Origin: Tragulus kanchil
Taxonomy: Eukaryota; Chordata; Mammalia; Artiodactyla; Tragulidae
DNA length: 64,000 bases
Assembly: GCA_022376925.1 (NCBI GenBank)
Contig: JAIOJX010000025.1
Location: 6,541,141-6,605,140 of the forward strand
Direction: 5' to 3'
Below are positions 21,734 through 33,340 of the stretch, piece after piece (the stretch's first letter is position 1; each line of letters opens with the position of its first letter). A program made the translations under genes and the position numbers. The notes beneath the pieces were generated by a model that did no database searches, had not been told where the DNA came from, and worked only from the letters and a program-made list of their open reading frames with translations.

Positions 21734-23678
21734 GTTGCTATGTTGTGTCTGACTCTTGAGATGTCATAGTCTGTAACTCACCAGGGTACCCTGTCCTTGG
21801 GATTTGCCAGGCAAGAATACACTAGTAGGTTGCCCTTTCCTTTTCCAGGGGATCCTTCTGACCCAGGAATCAAGCCCAGATCTTGTGCATATTGCAGGCT
21901 GTCTTCTGCATTGCAGGCAGAGTCTTTACCAACTGAGCCACTAGGGAAGTCCAGTCAACCCTAGTAATGGGAACAAACTATGAGTCAGAGGTCCTGGTTG
22001 CAAGTGTAGGCAGTTTAACTTCTAAGGTTTCTATTTCTACAATACGGAAACATGTTTTAAGACATCTCTTCAATTTTCTATCATCTATAAAGGGATCAAA
22101 AGAAGCTCTTCTCATCTTCTTCCCAAAAGATACTTCATTAACTTTTGGCTCAAGACAACAAAATCTGTTTACTGACTTTAGATAATCAGTGTTTAAGGTT
22201 AGTGAATATACTCATTCTCTGTTAATGAAAAAGATCATTCCAGAGATACTTTATTGATCAGGAACTTAATTACGTTAGTACAAGTAGATTATACTATTTT
22301 CTGGGGGTTCAGAAAAGTTGCATTAAATACTAATTGAATTCATATCAAGTGACAAACAGAAAATATAAGTTGACAATCATGGGATGGAAAGAAGGATTAC
22401 ATTGCGTAAAGGACTGTCTGCATTATCTGTGATAACACTGACATTTATTCAGTGTTTATAATAAAGTGTTAGAAGCTTACCTACATTCCCCCTCTGTCTC
22501 AAGCCAGAAAGTATGCATTGTTTTCTTTTTAGCTTGAAAAATCAAGTCTCATAAACCCTAACTCAAAAAGTCCAGAATGCTGTAAAACCAAATTCCCTTT
22601 TTGGCAAAAGATAATCTAGGCAAACAGCTCTGAAGGAGCAAAAGGACACTGATGAATTCCTTAGTTTCAGAATTAAAAAAATGAATCTCTGATTCTCAGA
22701 GGTAAAGGATGTCTATACAGTCTTTTGGAGTGTATAACAAAGATTGGGATCAGAGATGAACTAAAGCCTACCCTCATCTCGATCTCTAGGTCACACTCAG
22801 GAACTTTCTTCCAACAACAGTAGACATGGTGTTTGCCTGTGGTCAACCCTAGTGGTGGTGGTGGTTTAGTTGCTATGTTGTGTCTGACTCTTGAGATGTC
22901 ATAGTCTGTAACTCACCAGGGTACCCTGTCCTTGGGATTTGCCAGGCAAGAATACACTAGTAGGTTGCCCTTTCCTTTTCCAGGGGATCCTTCTGACCCA
23001 GGAATCAAGCCCAGATCTTGTGCATATTGCAGGCTGTCTTCTGCATTGCAGGCAGAGTCTTTACCAACTGAGCCACTAGGGAAGTCCAGTCAACCCTAGT
23101 AATGGGAACAAACTATGAGTCAGAGGTCCTGGTTGCAAGTGTAGGCAGTTTAACTTCTAAGGTTTCTATTTCTACAATACGGAAACATGTTTTAAGACAT
23201 CTCTTCAATTTTCTATCATCTATAAAGGGATCAAAAGAAGCTCTTCTCATCTTCTTCCCAAAAGATACTTCATTAACTTTTGGCTCAAGACAACAAAATC
23301 TGTTTACTGACTTTAGATAATCAGTGTTTAAGGTTAGTGAATATACTCATTCTCTGTTAATGAAAAAGATCATTCCAGAGATACTTTATTGATCAGGAAC
23401 TTAATTACATTAGTACAAGTAGATTATACTATTTTCTGGGGGTTCAGAAAAGTTGCATTAAATACTAATTGAATTCATATCAAGTGACAAACAGAAAATA
23501 TAAGTTGACAATCATGGGATGGAAAGAAGGATTACATTGCGTAAAGGACTGTCTGCATTATCTGTGATAACACTGACATTTATTCAGTGTTTATAATAAA
23601 GTGTTAGAAGCTTACCTACATTCCCCCTCTGTCTCAAGCCAGAAAGTATGCATTGTTTTCTTTTTAGCTGAAAAATCA
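21484..23678. repeat. Direct repeat pair 7 (21484-22543 / 22620-23678)
   Basis: Offset 1136, then 1135 after a 1-base change near 21531 (TTTCCCGAA against TTTCAGAA). The first copy then decays: 22544-22619 follows 23679 onward with extra and missing bases before the clean second copy begins. Pairs 6, 7 and 8 chain, so parts of this region appear repeatedly. Confidence 0.95.
21719..21953 (-). mobile_element. Bov-tA SINE, antisense (with copy)
   Basis: Antisense Bov-tA: TTTAGTTGCTATGTTGTGTC near the tail side, ACCCTGTCCTTGGGATTTGC in the body, and a tRNA-like head ending ACTGAGCCACTAGGGAAG. GTCAACCCTAGT flanks it at 21707-21718 and 21954-21965. Redundant copy 22854-23088; a garbled piece lies at 20657-20697. 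Confidence 0.9.
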
Positions 23679-25804
23679 AGTCTCATAACATAACTCAAGT
23701 CCAAATCTGTGCAGTCCTCAAAGATCTTTCTACCTCATCAGCCTGCATCCCTGCTCAGAGGGGAAGTGGGGAAAAGGCTGGGAACGGAGACAGAATGAGC
23801 TATGGTGGGAAAGAAGGCTCCAAACTTCAAAACCCAAGAGAAACAGACACTTTTACTTCCTGAACCTCCTGGAAATTGATCTCTAACGGTATGAATCTGA
23901 TTCAATGACTCTTGCTGCCCCCACCAAAGGACTACCTACATATATATTTTAAGCATAGATTGTACAGAATTATAAAATAAAGGCATAAATGGGAAAAAGG
24001 TCAATATTTGAAGGAATGATATCAAAGTCTTTTCCACTTTAGAAAAGTATGGGGAATCATAAAAAAATGCAATGAATTTTTTAGCTTAAAAATATACAAA
24101 TAAAAGAAAACATTTGGAAATCACAACTTTGTCTAGTTTGAAATTGTGAATCCTCAGCTGGTAGTGGCTACAGGAAGCCATACAGGGATTTGACCATTCA
24201 GGTCTGTGGTTTGTACAACTTTGTTTAAATGATGCATTGATTTTTGAGTTGAACTATTTTTAAAACTTTTGATAAATGAATTTCTTTCCTAAAAGTTCTG
24301 TTAATCAGGGTTTCACTGTATTCCCAATGTACTTGGAGCTGCGGAGTATATTAAAAGAGCAATCAGAAATTAAGTATGGTTCGTTCTTCTGCTCAGTAGG
24401 AAGAATTTAACTACTGTGATTATATAATCTTTGCTTTTCTCACATAGGGACTCAACTCTGATAGAATTTTGATTAACAGTGCAGTATGTATGAGAACCCA
24501 AAGACAATACCAAAATTAAGTCTTCAACTCCTCTCCTTGTCTTATTATTGGAATAATCAATTTCTATTGAGACTAAAGGCCAAAAGAGAATATCTGGTCT
24601 ATTGATTTAGTTTTGTATACAAGATGTAAAAAAAGAAGGATGGAAAGAAGGATTACATTGCGTAAAGGACTGTCTGCATTATCTGTGATAACACTGACAT
24701 TTATTCAGTGTTTATAATAAAGTGTTAGAAGCTTACCTACATTCCCTCTGTCTCAAGCCAGAAAGTATGCATTGTTTTCTTTTTAGCTGAAAAATCAAGT
24801 CTCATAACATAACTCAAGTCCAAATCTGTGCAGTCCTCAAAGATCTTTCTACCTCATCAGCCTGCATCCCTGCTCAGAGGGGAAGTGGGGAAAAGGCTGG
24901 GAACGGAGACAGAATGAGCTATGGTGGGAAAGAAGGCTCCAAACTTCAAAACCCAAGAGAAACAGACACTTTTACTTCCTGAACCTCCTGGAAATTGATC
25001 TCTAACGGTATGAATCTGATTCAATGACTCTTGCTGCCCCCACCAAAGGACTACCTACATATATATTTTAAGCATAGATTGTACAGAATTATAAAATAAA
25101 GGCATAAATGGGAAAAAGGTCAATATTTGAAGGAATGATATCAAAGTCTTTTCCACTTTAGAAAAGTATGGGGAATCATAAAAATGCAATGAATTTTTAG
25201 CTTAAAAATATACAAATAAAAGAAAACATTTGGAAATCACAACTTTGTCTAGTTTGAAATTGTGAATCCTCAGCTGGTAGTGGCTACAGGAAGCCATACA
25301 GGGATTTGACCATTCAGGTCTGTGGTTTGTACAACTTTGTTTAAATGATGCATTGATTTTTGAGTTGAACTATTTTTAAAACTTTTGATAAATGAATTTC
25401 TTTCCTAAAAGTTCTGTTAATCAGGGTTTCACTGTATTCCCAATGTACTTGGAGCTGCGGAGTATATTAAAAGAGCAATCAGAAATTAAGTATGGTTCGT
25501 TCTTCTGCTCAGTAGGAAGAATTTAACTACTGTGATTATATAATCTTTGCTTTTCTCACATAGGGGACTCAACTCTGATAGAATTTTGATTAACAGTGCA
25601 GTATGTATGAGAACCCAAAGACAATACCAAAATTAAGTCTTCAACTCCTCTCCTTGTCTTATTATTGGAATAATCAATTTCTATTGAGACTAAAGGCCAA
25701 AAGAGAATATCTGGTCTATTGATTTAGTTTTGTATACTTTGGTGAAAAATTTATTTCTTTATAACTCATTGATATGCATTGCTTAAAGATGTAATACATT
25801 TTTT
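21966..25804. other. No gene seen; mostly redundant through pairs 7 and 8
   Basis: Contains 21966-22543, its copy (23101-23678), then 23679-24620 and its copy (24796-25737). A 72-codon open frame at 21967-22185 is preserved in both copies only because the copies are identical; it shows no domain. No interspersed repeat recognised. Confidence 0.5.
23517..25737. repeat. Direct repeat pair 8 (23517-24620 / 24638-25737)
   Basis: Offset 1121 falling to 1117. Most of the difference is homopolymer length: a C run (5 against 3), an A run (7 against 5), a T run and a G run. Seventeen bases of A-rich filler separate the copies. This error spectrum is typical of long-read consensus, not of substitution drift. 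Confidence 0.96.
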
Positions 25805-25819
25805 AAAAAGTCAAAGTAA

Positions 25820-26590
25820 GAGGGTGCAGAGAAAAGAGAACCCTCTTGCATTGCTGGTGGGAATGTAAATTGATACAGCCTCTATGGAAGACAGTATGGA
25901 GAGTCCTTAAAAAACTAAAAATTGAAGCACCCTATGACCCAGCACTCCCACTATTAGGCTTATATCCTGATGAAATCAAAACTGAAAGAAGCACCTGCAC
26001 CCCAATGTTCATTGCAGCTCTCTATACAATAGCCAGAACATGGAAGCAACATAGATGTCCATTGATGAATGAATGGATCCAGAAGCTCTGGTACATATAT
26101 ACAATGGAATACTATTCAGCTGTTAAAAGAAATGCAGAAGACTCAGTCCTAATGAAGTGGCTGGCTCTAGAACCTATCATCAAAAGTGAAGTAAGTCAAA
26201 AAGAGAAAGACAAATACAGTATACTAACACACATATGTGGAATCTAGTAGGACTGTCTTGATAACACACACAGTGAACTCATGGGAAAACAGACAGAGCA
26301 TAGACATAGGGACATTGTGGGGAAGAAATAGGGAAGGGGAGGCATGGAGGGAGTAACATGGAAACCTATACTGCCATGTGTGGAAAAGATAGCTATTCTC
26401 ATAGTGCTAAGGGAATAGGAGTGCTTACAATGGCGTGGGGCGATGATCCGGAGGGGTGGGTAGGGGGGAAGTAGGAGGGTGGGGACCAGGGATATGCATA
26501 TGACTGATCTGGGAACATACATGTCTGTGAACAACAAGACTGTAAAACCTTTAAAATAAAGAATAAAAAAAATAATAAATAAATAAAAAT
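25820..26590 (+). mobile_element. 5'-truncated L1 with target-site duplication
   Basis: ORF2 C-terminus, 3' UTR (G-rich part near 26440-26490) and an A-rich tail. AAAAAGTCAAAGTAA flanks it at 25805-25819 and 26591-26605. 5' truncation is the usual result of incomplete target-primed reverse transcription. Confidence 0.95.
25825..26247 (+). pseudogene. L1 ORF2 C-terminal fragment
   Basis: Codes for [23 protein letters not shown] sequence, [32 protein letters not shown] and [14 protein letters not shown], then stops after about 135 residues (family ORF2p is about 1,275). An open stretch of a truncated copy; the endonuclease and reverse transcriptase are missing. Confidence 0.93.
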
Positions 26591-26615
26591 AAAAAGTCAA
26601 AGTAAAAACATCTTT

Positions 26616-27570
26616 TTAAAAAATGTTTTTTTGTATTTTTACAGAGTTTTGTTTTTTTACAGATATGTATGTTCCCAGGTTAGTCATATGTATATCCGTG
26701 GCCCCCTCCCTCCTCCAGCCCCCCATCCCACCTCTCTGTCGCAGTGTGCCCCTGCAGGATCCTTTATTCCCACAGAGCAATGACAATAGCTACCTTTTTC
26801 ACATATGATAGTATAGGTTTCTGTGTTACTCCCACTATGCCTCCCACCCACTGTTCCCTCCCCACAATGTCCATATGTCTGTCCTTCCACCACTTCACTG
26901 AGTGTGTTATTACCGTCTTACCAGATTCCATATACATGTGTTAGTATACTGTACTAGTCTTTCTCTTTTTGACTTACTTCACTTTTTATAATAGGTTCTA
27001 GATCCAACCACCTCATTAGGACTGATTCTTCTGCATTTCTTTTTACAGCTGAGAAGTATTCCATTGTATATATGCACCAGAGTCTATTTATCTGTTCATT
27101 TGTCGATGGACATCTAGGGTGCTTCCATGTTCTAGCTATTGCATAAACATTGGGGTACAGGTGCCTCTTCCAGCTTTGATTCCATCAGGATATAAGCCTA
27201 AGAGTGGGATTGCTGGGTCATATGGTGCTTCTATTTTTAGTATTTTAAGGAATCTCCATACTGTCTTCCATAGTGGCTGTATCAATTTGCATTCCCACCA
27301 GCAATGCAAGTGTTCCCTTTTCTCCGCACTCTCTCCAGCATTTATTGTCTATTGATTTGTTGATGATGGCCATTCTGACTGGTGTGAGGTGATATCTCAC
27401 TGTAGTTTTGATTTGCACTTCTCTAACAATAAGTGAGACTGAGCATCGTTTCATGTGCTTTTGGGCCATCTGTATGTCTTCTTTGGTGAGATGTCTCTTT
27501 AGGTCTTTTTCCCATTTTTTGATTGGGTTGTGTATTTTTCCCGTGCTGAGTTGTCTGAGTTGCTTCTAAA
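26616..27570 (-). mobile_element. 5'-truncated L1, antisense, with target-site duplication
   Basis: 3' UTR and ORF2 C-terminus on the minus strand. TAAAAACATCTTT flanks it at 26603-26615 and 27571-27583. Its left duplication overlaps the right duplication of the preceding plus-strand L1 by 3 bases, so it landed at that element's tail edge. Confidence 0.93.
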
Positions 27571-27583
27571 TAAAAACATCTTT

Positions 27584-28265
27584 AAAGCAACCTTTTATTC
27601 TTCCATTTAGTTTCTTTGTATACTAAAAATGGCAATAGTTATGTATTCCTACTTCTCTCTCCATCCATTATATTTAGAATGTGTTCCATAAAAGTAAGAA
27701 GTGTTAAGGCTAATAAACTTAAAAGGGCTTTTGATACTTTTGCCTTTCAAAAAGAAAATTCCATCTCTCTAGCAGCTCATTACAGTCTTGGATTTGTATC
27801 TCTTCCTGTGTGTGTGTGTGTGTGTATGTGCGCGTGTGCGTGTTGTCCATCAGACAATTTACTAACTTAAGAGGCAGACCTGAGAGAAGTGAAGTAGTAG
27901 AGGGAAATTCTTGTCAGTCCCTTGGGCTCTCAAGGGTACCACAATGGTAAGATCCTCCTCATTTACCAGTTAAGATCAGAGATCCCCAAGGGGGTCATAT
28001 ATTAACAGTTATTCTTAGTAACTAACGGCATTACCAGGAGTGATCAGCAATCAGCTGAGAGCAGACTATGGGTCTAGAGACTGAAACCTAAATGTGTGTG
28101 ACCTTTAACTATTCAGAGGGACTGTGATGGAAAATGGAAAATGGAAATTTTATTTCAATTCTTGGAAGTTCAGGAAGCATTTGGCCATATTTTACTCTAT
28201 TTTGCTTCACAGAATAGTGGTTTTTTTGACATGTACAGACCTCTATATTTATTAATAAAATAGAT
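27584..28265. other. No gene seen; GT microsatellite (with copy)
   Basis: A (GT)n run at about 27809-27826 passes into mixed TATG/CGCG repeats to 27842. The copy at about 28931-28964 has the same length. Otherwise apparently unique. Confidence 0.6.
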
Positions 28266-28267
28266 AA

Positions 28268-28400
28268 CTGGATTTCCCTGGTGGTCCAGGGACTCCAGAC
28301 TCCACACTTCCATTGCAGAGGTATGGGTTCAATACCTGGTCAGGGAACTTAGATCCACATATTGCTGAGCATGCCTCTGGCCATCCAAAATATAGTGCTA
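28268..28400 (+). mobile_element. Older CHR-like tRNA-derived SINE (with copy)
   Basis: ATTTCCCTGGTGGTCCAGGG head, box-B-like GGGTTCAATACCTGG, then CAGGGAACTTAGATCCACAT and CATGCCTCTGGCC. More diverged and lacking the GAGCGGCTGGACC body of the young family, so a different, older subfamily. Redundant copy 29390-29522. Confidence 0.75.
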
Positions 28401-28401
28401 A

Positions 28402-28500
28402 AAAATAGAATACCAACAAGGACCTACTGCTTAGCATAGGGAACGCTCCTCAATATTCTGTAATGACCTAAATGGGAACTGTTTTTTAAAAAGAATAGCT
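28402..28500 (+). mobile_element. L1 3' end fragment (with copy)
   Basis: AATACCAACAAGGACCTACT, then AGCATAGGGAACGCTCCTCA and ATTCTGTAATGACCTAAATG: sense form of the cetartiodactyl L1 3' end. Redundant copy 29524-29622. Confidence 0.65.
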
Positions 28501-29749
28501 ACATATGTTCAGTTAGAGTAGAGAAAGGAGTACAGAATGGTGGTTAGAGGAAGTAGAAACTAGAAAAAGCCTGCAAAAGGGACAAACAAAGACAGAAAAG
28601 AGGTTCTGAAAATCCACATTGGGAGTGAGAAGCCCTGATAGAAACATGCCCAAATACCCTCTTTCCCTAATTGACCTTGAACATATGCCCTATAAATACA
28701 TCTTTAAAGCAACCTTTTATTCTTCCATTTAGTTTCTTTGTATACTAAAAATGGCAATAGTTATGTATTCCTACTTCTCTCTCCATCCATTATATTTAGA
28801 ATGTGTTCCATAAAAGTAAGAAGTGTTAAGGCTAATAAACTTAAAAGGGCTTTTGATACTTTTGCCTTTCAAAAAGAAAATTCCATCTCTCTAGCAGCTC
28901 ATTACAGTCTTGGATTTGTATCTCTTCCTGTGTGTGTGTGTGTGTGTATGTGCGCGTGTGCGTGTTGTCCATCAGACAATTTACTAACTTAAGAGGCAGA
29001 CCTGAGAGAAGTGAAGTAGTAGAGGGAAATTCTTGTCAGTCCCTTGGGCTCTCAAGGGTACCACAATGGTAAGATCCTCCTCATTTACCAGTTAAGATCA
29101 GAGATCCCCAAGGGGGTCATATATTAACAGTTATTCTTAGTAACTAACGGCATTACCAGGAGTGATCAGCAATCAGCTGAGAGCAGACTATGGGTCTAGA
29201 GACTGAAACCTAAATGTGTGTGACCTTTAACTATTCAGAGGGACTGTGATGGAAAATGGAAAATGGAAATTTTATTTCAATTCTTGGAAGTTCAGGAAGC
29301 ATTTGGCCATATTTTACTCTATTTTGCTTCACAGAATAGTGGTTTTTTTGACATGTACAGACCTCTATATTTATTAATAAAATAGATAACTGGATTTCCC
29401 TGGTGGTCCAGGGACTCCAGACTCCACACTTCCATTGCAGAGGTATGGGTTCAATACCTGGTCAGGGAACTTAGATCCACATATTGCTGAGCATGCCTCT
29501 GGCCATCCAAAATATAGTGCTAAAAAATAGAATACCAACAAGGACCTACTGCTTAGCATAGGGAACGCTCCTCAATATTCTGTAATGACCTAAATGGGAA
29601 CTGTTTTTTAAAAAGAATAGCTACATATGTTCAGTTAGAGTAGAGAAAGGAGTACAGAATGGTGGTTAGAGGAAGTAGAAACTAGAAAAAGCCTGCAAAA
29701 GGGACAAACAAAGACAGAAAAAGAGGTTCTGAAAATCCACATTGGGAGT

Positions 29750-30300
29750 GAGAAGCCCTGATAGAAACATGCCCAAATACCCCTCTTTCCCTAATTGACC
29801 TTGAACATATGCCCTATGTACATTCCCTTCTGATTGGTTGGGCTTCCCTGGTGGCTCAGTGGTAAAGAATCTGCCTGCAATACAGGAGACAGGTGTTTTA
29901 TCCCTGGGTCAGGAAGATATCCTGGAGGAGGAAATGGTAATCCACTCTAGTATTCTTTCCTGAGAAATCCCAAGGACAGAAGAGCCTGGCTGGCTACAGT
30001 CCATGGGGTCACATAGAGTCAGATATAACTTAAGAGACTAAACAACAATCCTGCTTGGTCACTAGTACAGACCCTAAAATTTGCATGGGAAATATCCAAT
30101 CAAGGTATCCCCAGCAACTGCCAATGGGAAGAGACAAAAAATATTAAAAGGGAAGCCAAAATGAGTCAAGACGGTCTGCCCTCATGTCTCAGGAGTGTAC
30201 TACATGCTGCTTGCTTAGTAAATTCTGCCTGTTTGAGCTGTAACTAGTGTGTCATTTGCTATAAAGAGACAAGAACCAAGGGAGAAAAACTGACCAGACA
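29750..30300 (+). mobile_element. Possible solo LTR, split by Bov-tA
   Basis: Around the SINE lie CCAAT-box-like motifs (CTGATTGGTT, CCAATCAAGG, CCAATGGG), a TATA-like TATTAAAAGGG (about 30143), and a polyadenylation-like AGTAAATTCTGCC (about 30218) followed by TGAGCTGTAAC. This order fits a gammaretrovirus-type LTR. The ends were not defined and no retroviral gene is present. Confidence 0.4.
29839..30050 (+). mobile_element. Bov-tA SINE, complete
   Basis: GGGCTTCCCTGGTGGCTCAG head with box A, body GGAGGAGGAAATGGTAATCC, and the BovB-derived end TACAGTCCATGGGGTCACAT. The box B region (GTGTTTTATCCCTGGG) is diverged. Target-site duplication not clear. Confidence 0.9.
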
Positions 30301-30334
30301 TACATACATTATGTATTTACACACACACACGTAT

Positions 30335-30400
30335 AACTTAATTGCTTTGCTGTACACTTGAAATTAACACAACATTGTTAATGTGCTAATATAAAATAAA
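30335..30400 (+). mobile_element. L1 3' terminal fragment
   Basis: CTTTGCTGTACACTTGAAAT, then AACACAACATTGTTAATG and an A-rich end: the last part of the cetartiodactyl L1 3' UTR in sense. A short CA run (30321-30330) precedes it. Confidence 0.65.
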
Positions 30401-33340
30401 AATTAGCAAAGGAATAGTATCTGTAGATTTAATAAATAAAGCAAGGCTTAGCTATATCTAACAGATTTTATTGAACACTTTCATGTGCCAGATCCTGGGC
30501 TTATGCTTTCAAATATTTACATTGGCTCATTTAATTCTTAAAATAAATATTTGAAAATATATCAAGGTGATAGTGGTCAATGGTAAAGTAAGATGGGATA
30601 AAACCGTAAGATAGGCATGTGAATGGCTGTGCAGATAGGGAATGAGAAATTTAGGGTTGGAGGTCAGTAGTTCAACATCTGAGACTAGAGAGAAACTGAG
30701 ATCACATGCAGTACCTTCCACTGGCCGTGCAGGTGGGTAGGCTCTGATATATCTAGTTTTAACCCATTGTCTATATGGTCATAACAAGGCAATCCTGTTT
30801 AACTCATTGTCTTATAACCCGTGCATATAAATTTTCTTCTTGTTCCTCCCTCTAATCAATCAGAATTTGTCAAACGTTGCTATTCACAAGAATTTCTATG
30901 TAAGTTTGTATATATAAAACCACATTTAGAGACACTCTTGTTTGATTGTGCTTTGCTTTGTTGTATTTTGCAGATGTTTTCTTACAAATTAAAGATCTGT
31001 GGCAACCTTGCATGAAGCAACCCTATTGGCACCATTTTCCCAACAAATGTTTTTAATGAAGGTATGTACATTGGTTTTTTTAGACATAATGCTATTGCAC
31101 ATATATGAGACTACAGTATAGTATAAACATAACTCTGCTATGCACAGGGAAGCCAAAAAATTCATGTGACTTGCTTTGTTGCAGTATTCATTTTGCTGCA
31201 GTGGTCTAGAGCAGAACTCACAGTATCTTTGATATTTGCTGTACTGAATTTGGTGTTGTGCCCTTCCATACAACTATGAACATCATGGGTTAGAAAAGGA
31301 AGGGAATGCACACGTACTGAGCAAGGCATCATATAAGCAGGATGTAACGCCATGCCCTTCTGATTGTTGTTAGCTTCTTGTCAACTGGAGGTCAGAACAT
31401 GTATTAACTTGTCCACACCACATCACTAGTGACATAACAAAAGTACGAACTGAGTCTACATTCAAATAAAAACCCAAACTCTTTCTGACTTCCTACTCAG
31501 ATAGACACTGGCCTTGGAAATGTAGTTTCAAGAAAAGAAAGGAAAAGTCATCTTCTTGGGGATAGGAGGTAATTATATAGGCACTACACAAAAACAAGAT
31601 ATGTCAAGTCCAACTTCGCCACCCACAGTTTTGCCTTAAGGTCTTCACTGGCAACAATCATCTCGTGTGACACCTCTGGATGAGAATTTGCTCTGGGTAA
31701 GTTTCCTCTGTATAAAATATCAACAACTAAAAATGGATGTATGAAATCACCTCATCTACTATATTGGTCAAAAAAAGACAATAAGCTATCATAATAATCC
31801 TGCATTTTCCCTCTGTTTCTTAGCAGACCAAGTCAGACTTTGTTGTGTGTTTGTGTGAATGTTTCAGAGTATAGGTGGGTAGGCTCTGATATATCTAGTT
31901 TTAACCCATTGTCTATATGGTCATAACAAGGCAATCCTGTTTAACTCATTGTCTTATAACCCGTGCATATAAATTTTCTTCTTGTTCCTCCCTCTAATCA
32001 ATCAGAATTTGTCAAACGTTGCTATTCACAAGAATTTCTATGTAAGTTTGTATATATAAAACCACATTTAGAGACACTCTTGTTTGATTGTGCTTTGCTT
32101 TGTTGTATTTTGCAGATGTTTTCTTACAAATTAAAGATCTGTGGCAACCTTGCATGAAGCAACCCTATTGGCACCATTTTCCCAACAAATGTTTTTAATG
32201 AAGGTATGTACATTGGTTTTTTTAGACATAATGCTATTGCACATATATGAGACTACAGTATAGTATAAACATAACTCTGCTATGCACAGGGAAGCCAAAA
32301 AATTCATGTGACTTGCTTTGTTGCAGTATTCATTTTGCTGCAGTGGTCTAGAGCAGAACTCACAGTATCTTTGATATTTGCTGTACTGAATTTGGTGTTG
32401 TGCCCTTCCATACAACTATGAACATCATGGGTTAGAAAAGGAAGGGAATGCACACGTACTGAGCAAGGCATCATATAAGCAGGATGTAACGCCATGCCCT
32501 TCTGATTGTTGTTAGCTTCTTGTCAACTGGAGGTCAGAACATGTATTAACTTGTCCACACCACATCACTAGTGACATAACAAAAGTACGAACTGAGTCTA
32601 CATTCAAATAAAAACCCAAACTCTTTCTGACTTCCTACTCAGATAGACACTGGCCTTGGAAATGTAGTTTCAAGAAAAGAAAGGAAAAGTCATCTTCTTG
32701 GGGATAGGAGGTAATTATATAGGCACTACACAAAAACAAGATATGTCAAGTCCAACTTCGCCACCCACAGTTTTGCCTTAAGGTCTTCACTGGCAACAAT
32801 CATCTCGTGTGACACCTCTGGATGAGAATTTGCTCTGGGTAAGTTTCCTCTGTATAAAATATCAACAACTAAAAATGGATGTATGAAATCACCTCATCTA
32901 CTATATTGGTCAAAAAAAAAGACAATAAGCTATCATAATAATCCTGCATTTTCCCTCTGTTTCTTAGCAGACCAAGTCAGACTTTGTTGTGTGTTTGTGT
33001 GAATGTGTATTTAATCAGAGTAATAATTACACTGGTATTAAATAGAAAGTAACAACTGTGTTTTAATATTATTGCAGTTTAAGATGGGAAAACACCCACA
33101 CCAGTAGAAGTCTTTTAAATATTCAACTTTGATTCTAAATTTCCATACTGTAGAGTTAAGGGAGAAATTCTTAAGAGAAATTCTTTAAATTCTTAAATCA
33201 TGGTTCTCTTAGAGATATAAAATGAGCATATCAAAGACTTTATTTAACTCACTAAATAAAAAGGGGACCAGATCCACATTGTAGCTTGTTCAAAGGAGAG
33301 ATCAAAGGATCATTACTGAGGGCATGAGGAAATGGGGGAG
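30401..33340. other. No gene seen; one possible DNA-transposon relic
   Basis: Bases 30945-31230 (TGCTTTGCTTTGTTGTATTT, CTGTGGCAACCTTGCATGAA, GCAGTGGTCTAGAGCAGAAC) resemble an old mammalian DNA transposon I cannot name; copy at 32087-32372. The rest is AT-rich and unassigned, and most of it is redundant through pair 10. Confidence 0.4.
30731..33006. repeat. Direct repeat pair 10 (30731-31862 / 31873-33006)
   Basis: Offset 1142, then 1144 after an A run that is 7 bases at 31770 and 9 bases at 32912. Ten filler bases separate the copies. The right copy overlaps the left copy of pair 11, giving three versions of some sequence. Confidence 0.96.

Larger units (their letters stand above)
27576..29817. 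repeat. Direct repeat pair 9 (27576-28693 / 28698-29817)
   Basis: Offset 1122. The second copy has one extra A (near 29720) and one extra C (near 29781). The left copy starts within the target-site duplication of a neighbouring L1 (27571-27583). The unit carries a GT microsatellite whose repeat number is the same in both copies, which argues for very recent or artefactual duplication. Confidence 0.96.

Noticed and set aside
21967..22185. 72-codon frame present twice (also 23102-23320) as a conserved small protein
   Set aside because: The two copies are the same repeat pair; identity at all positions reflects redundancy, not purifying selection.
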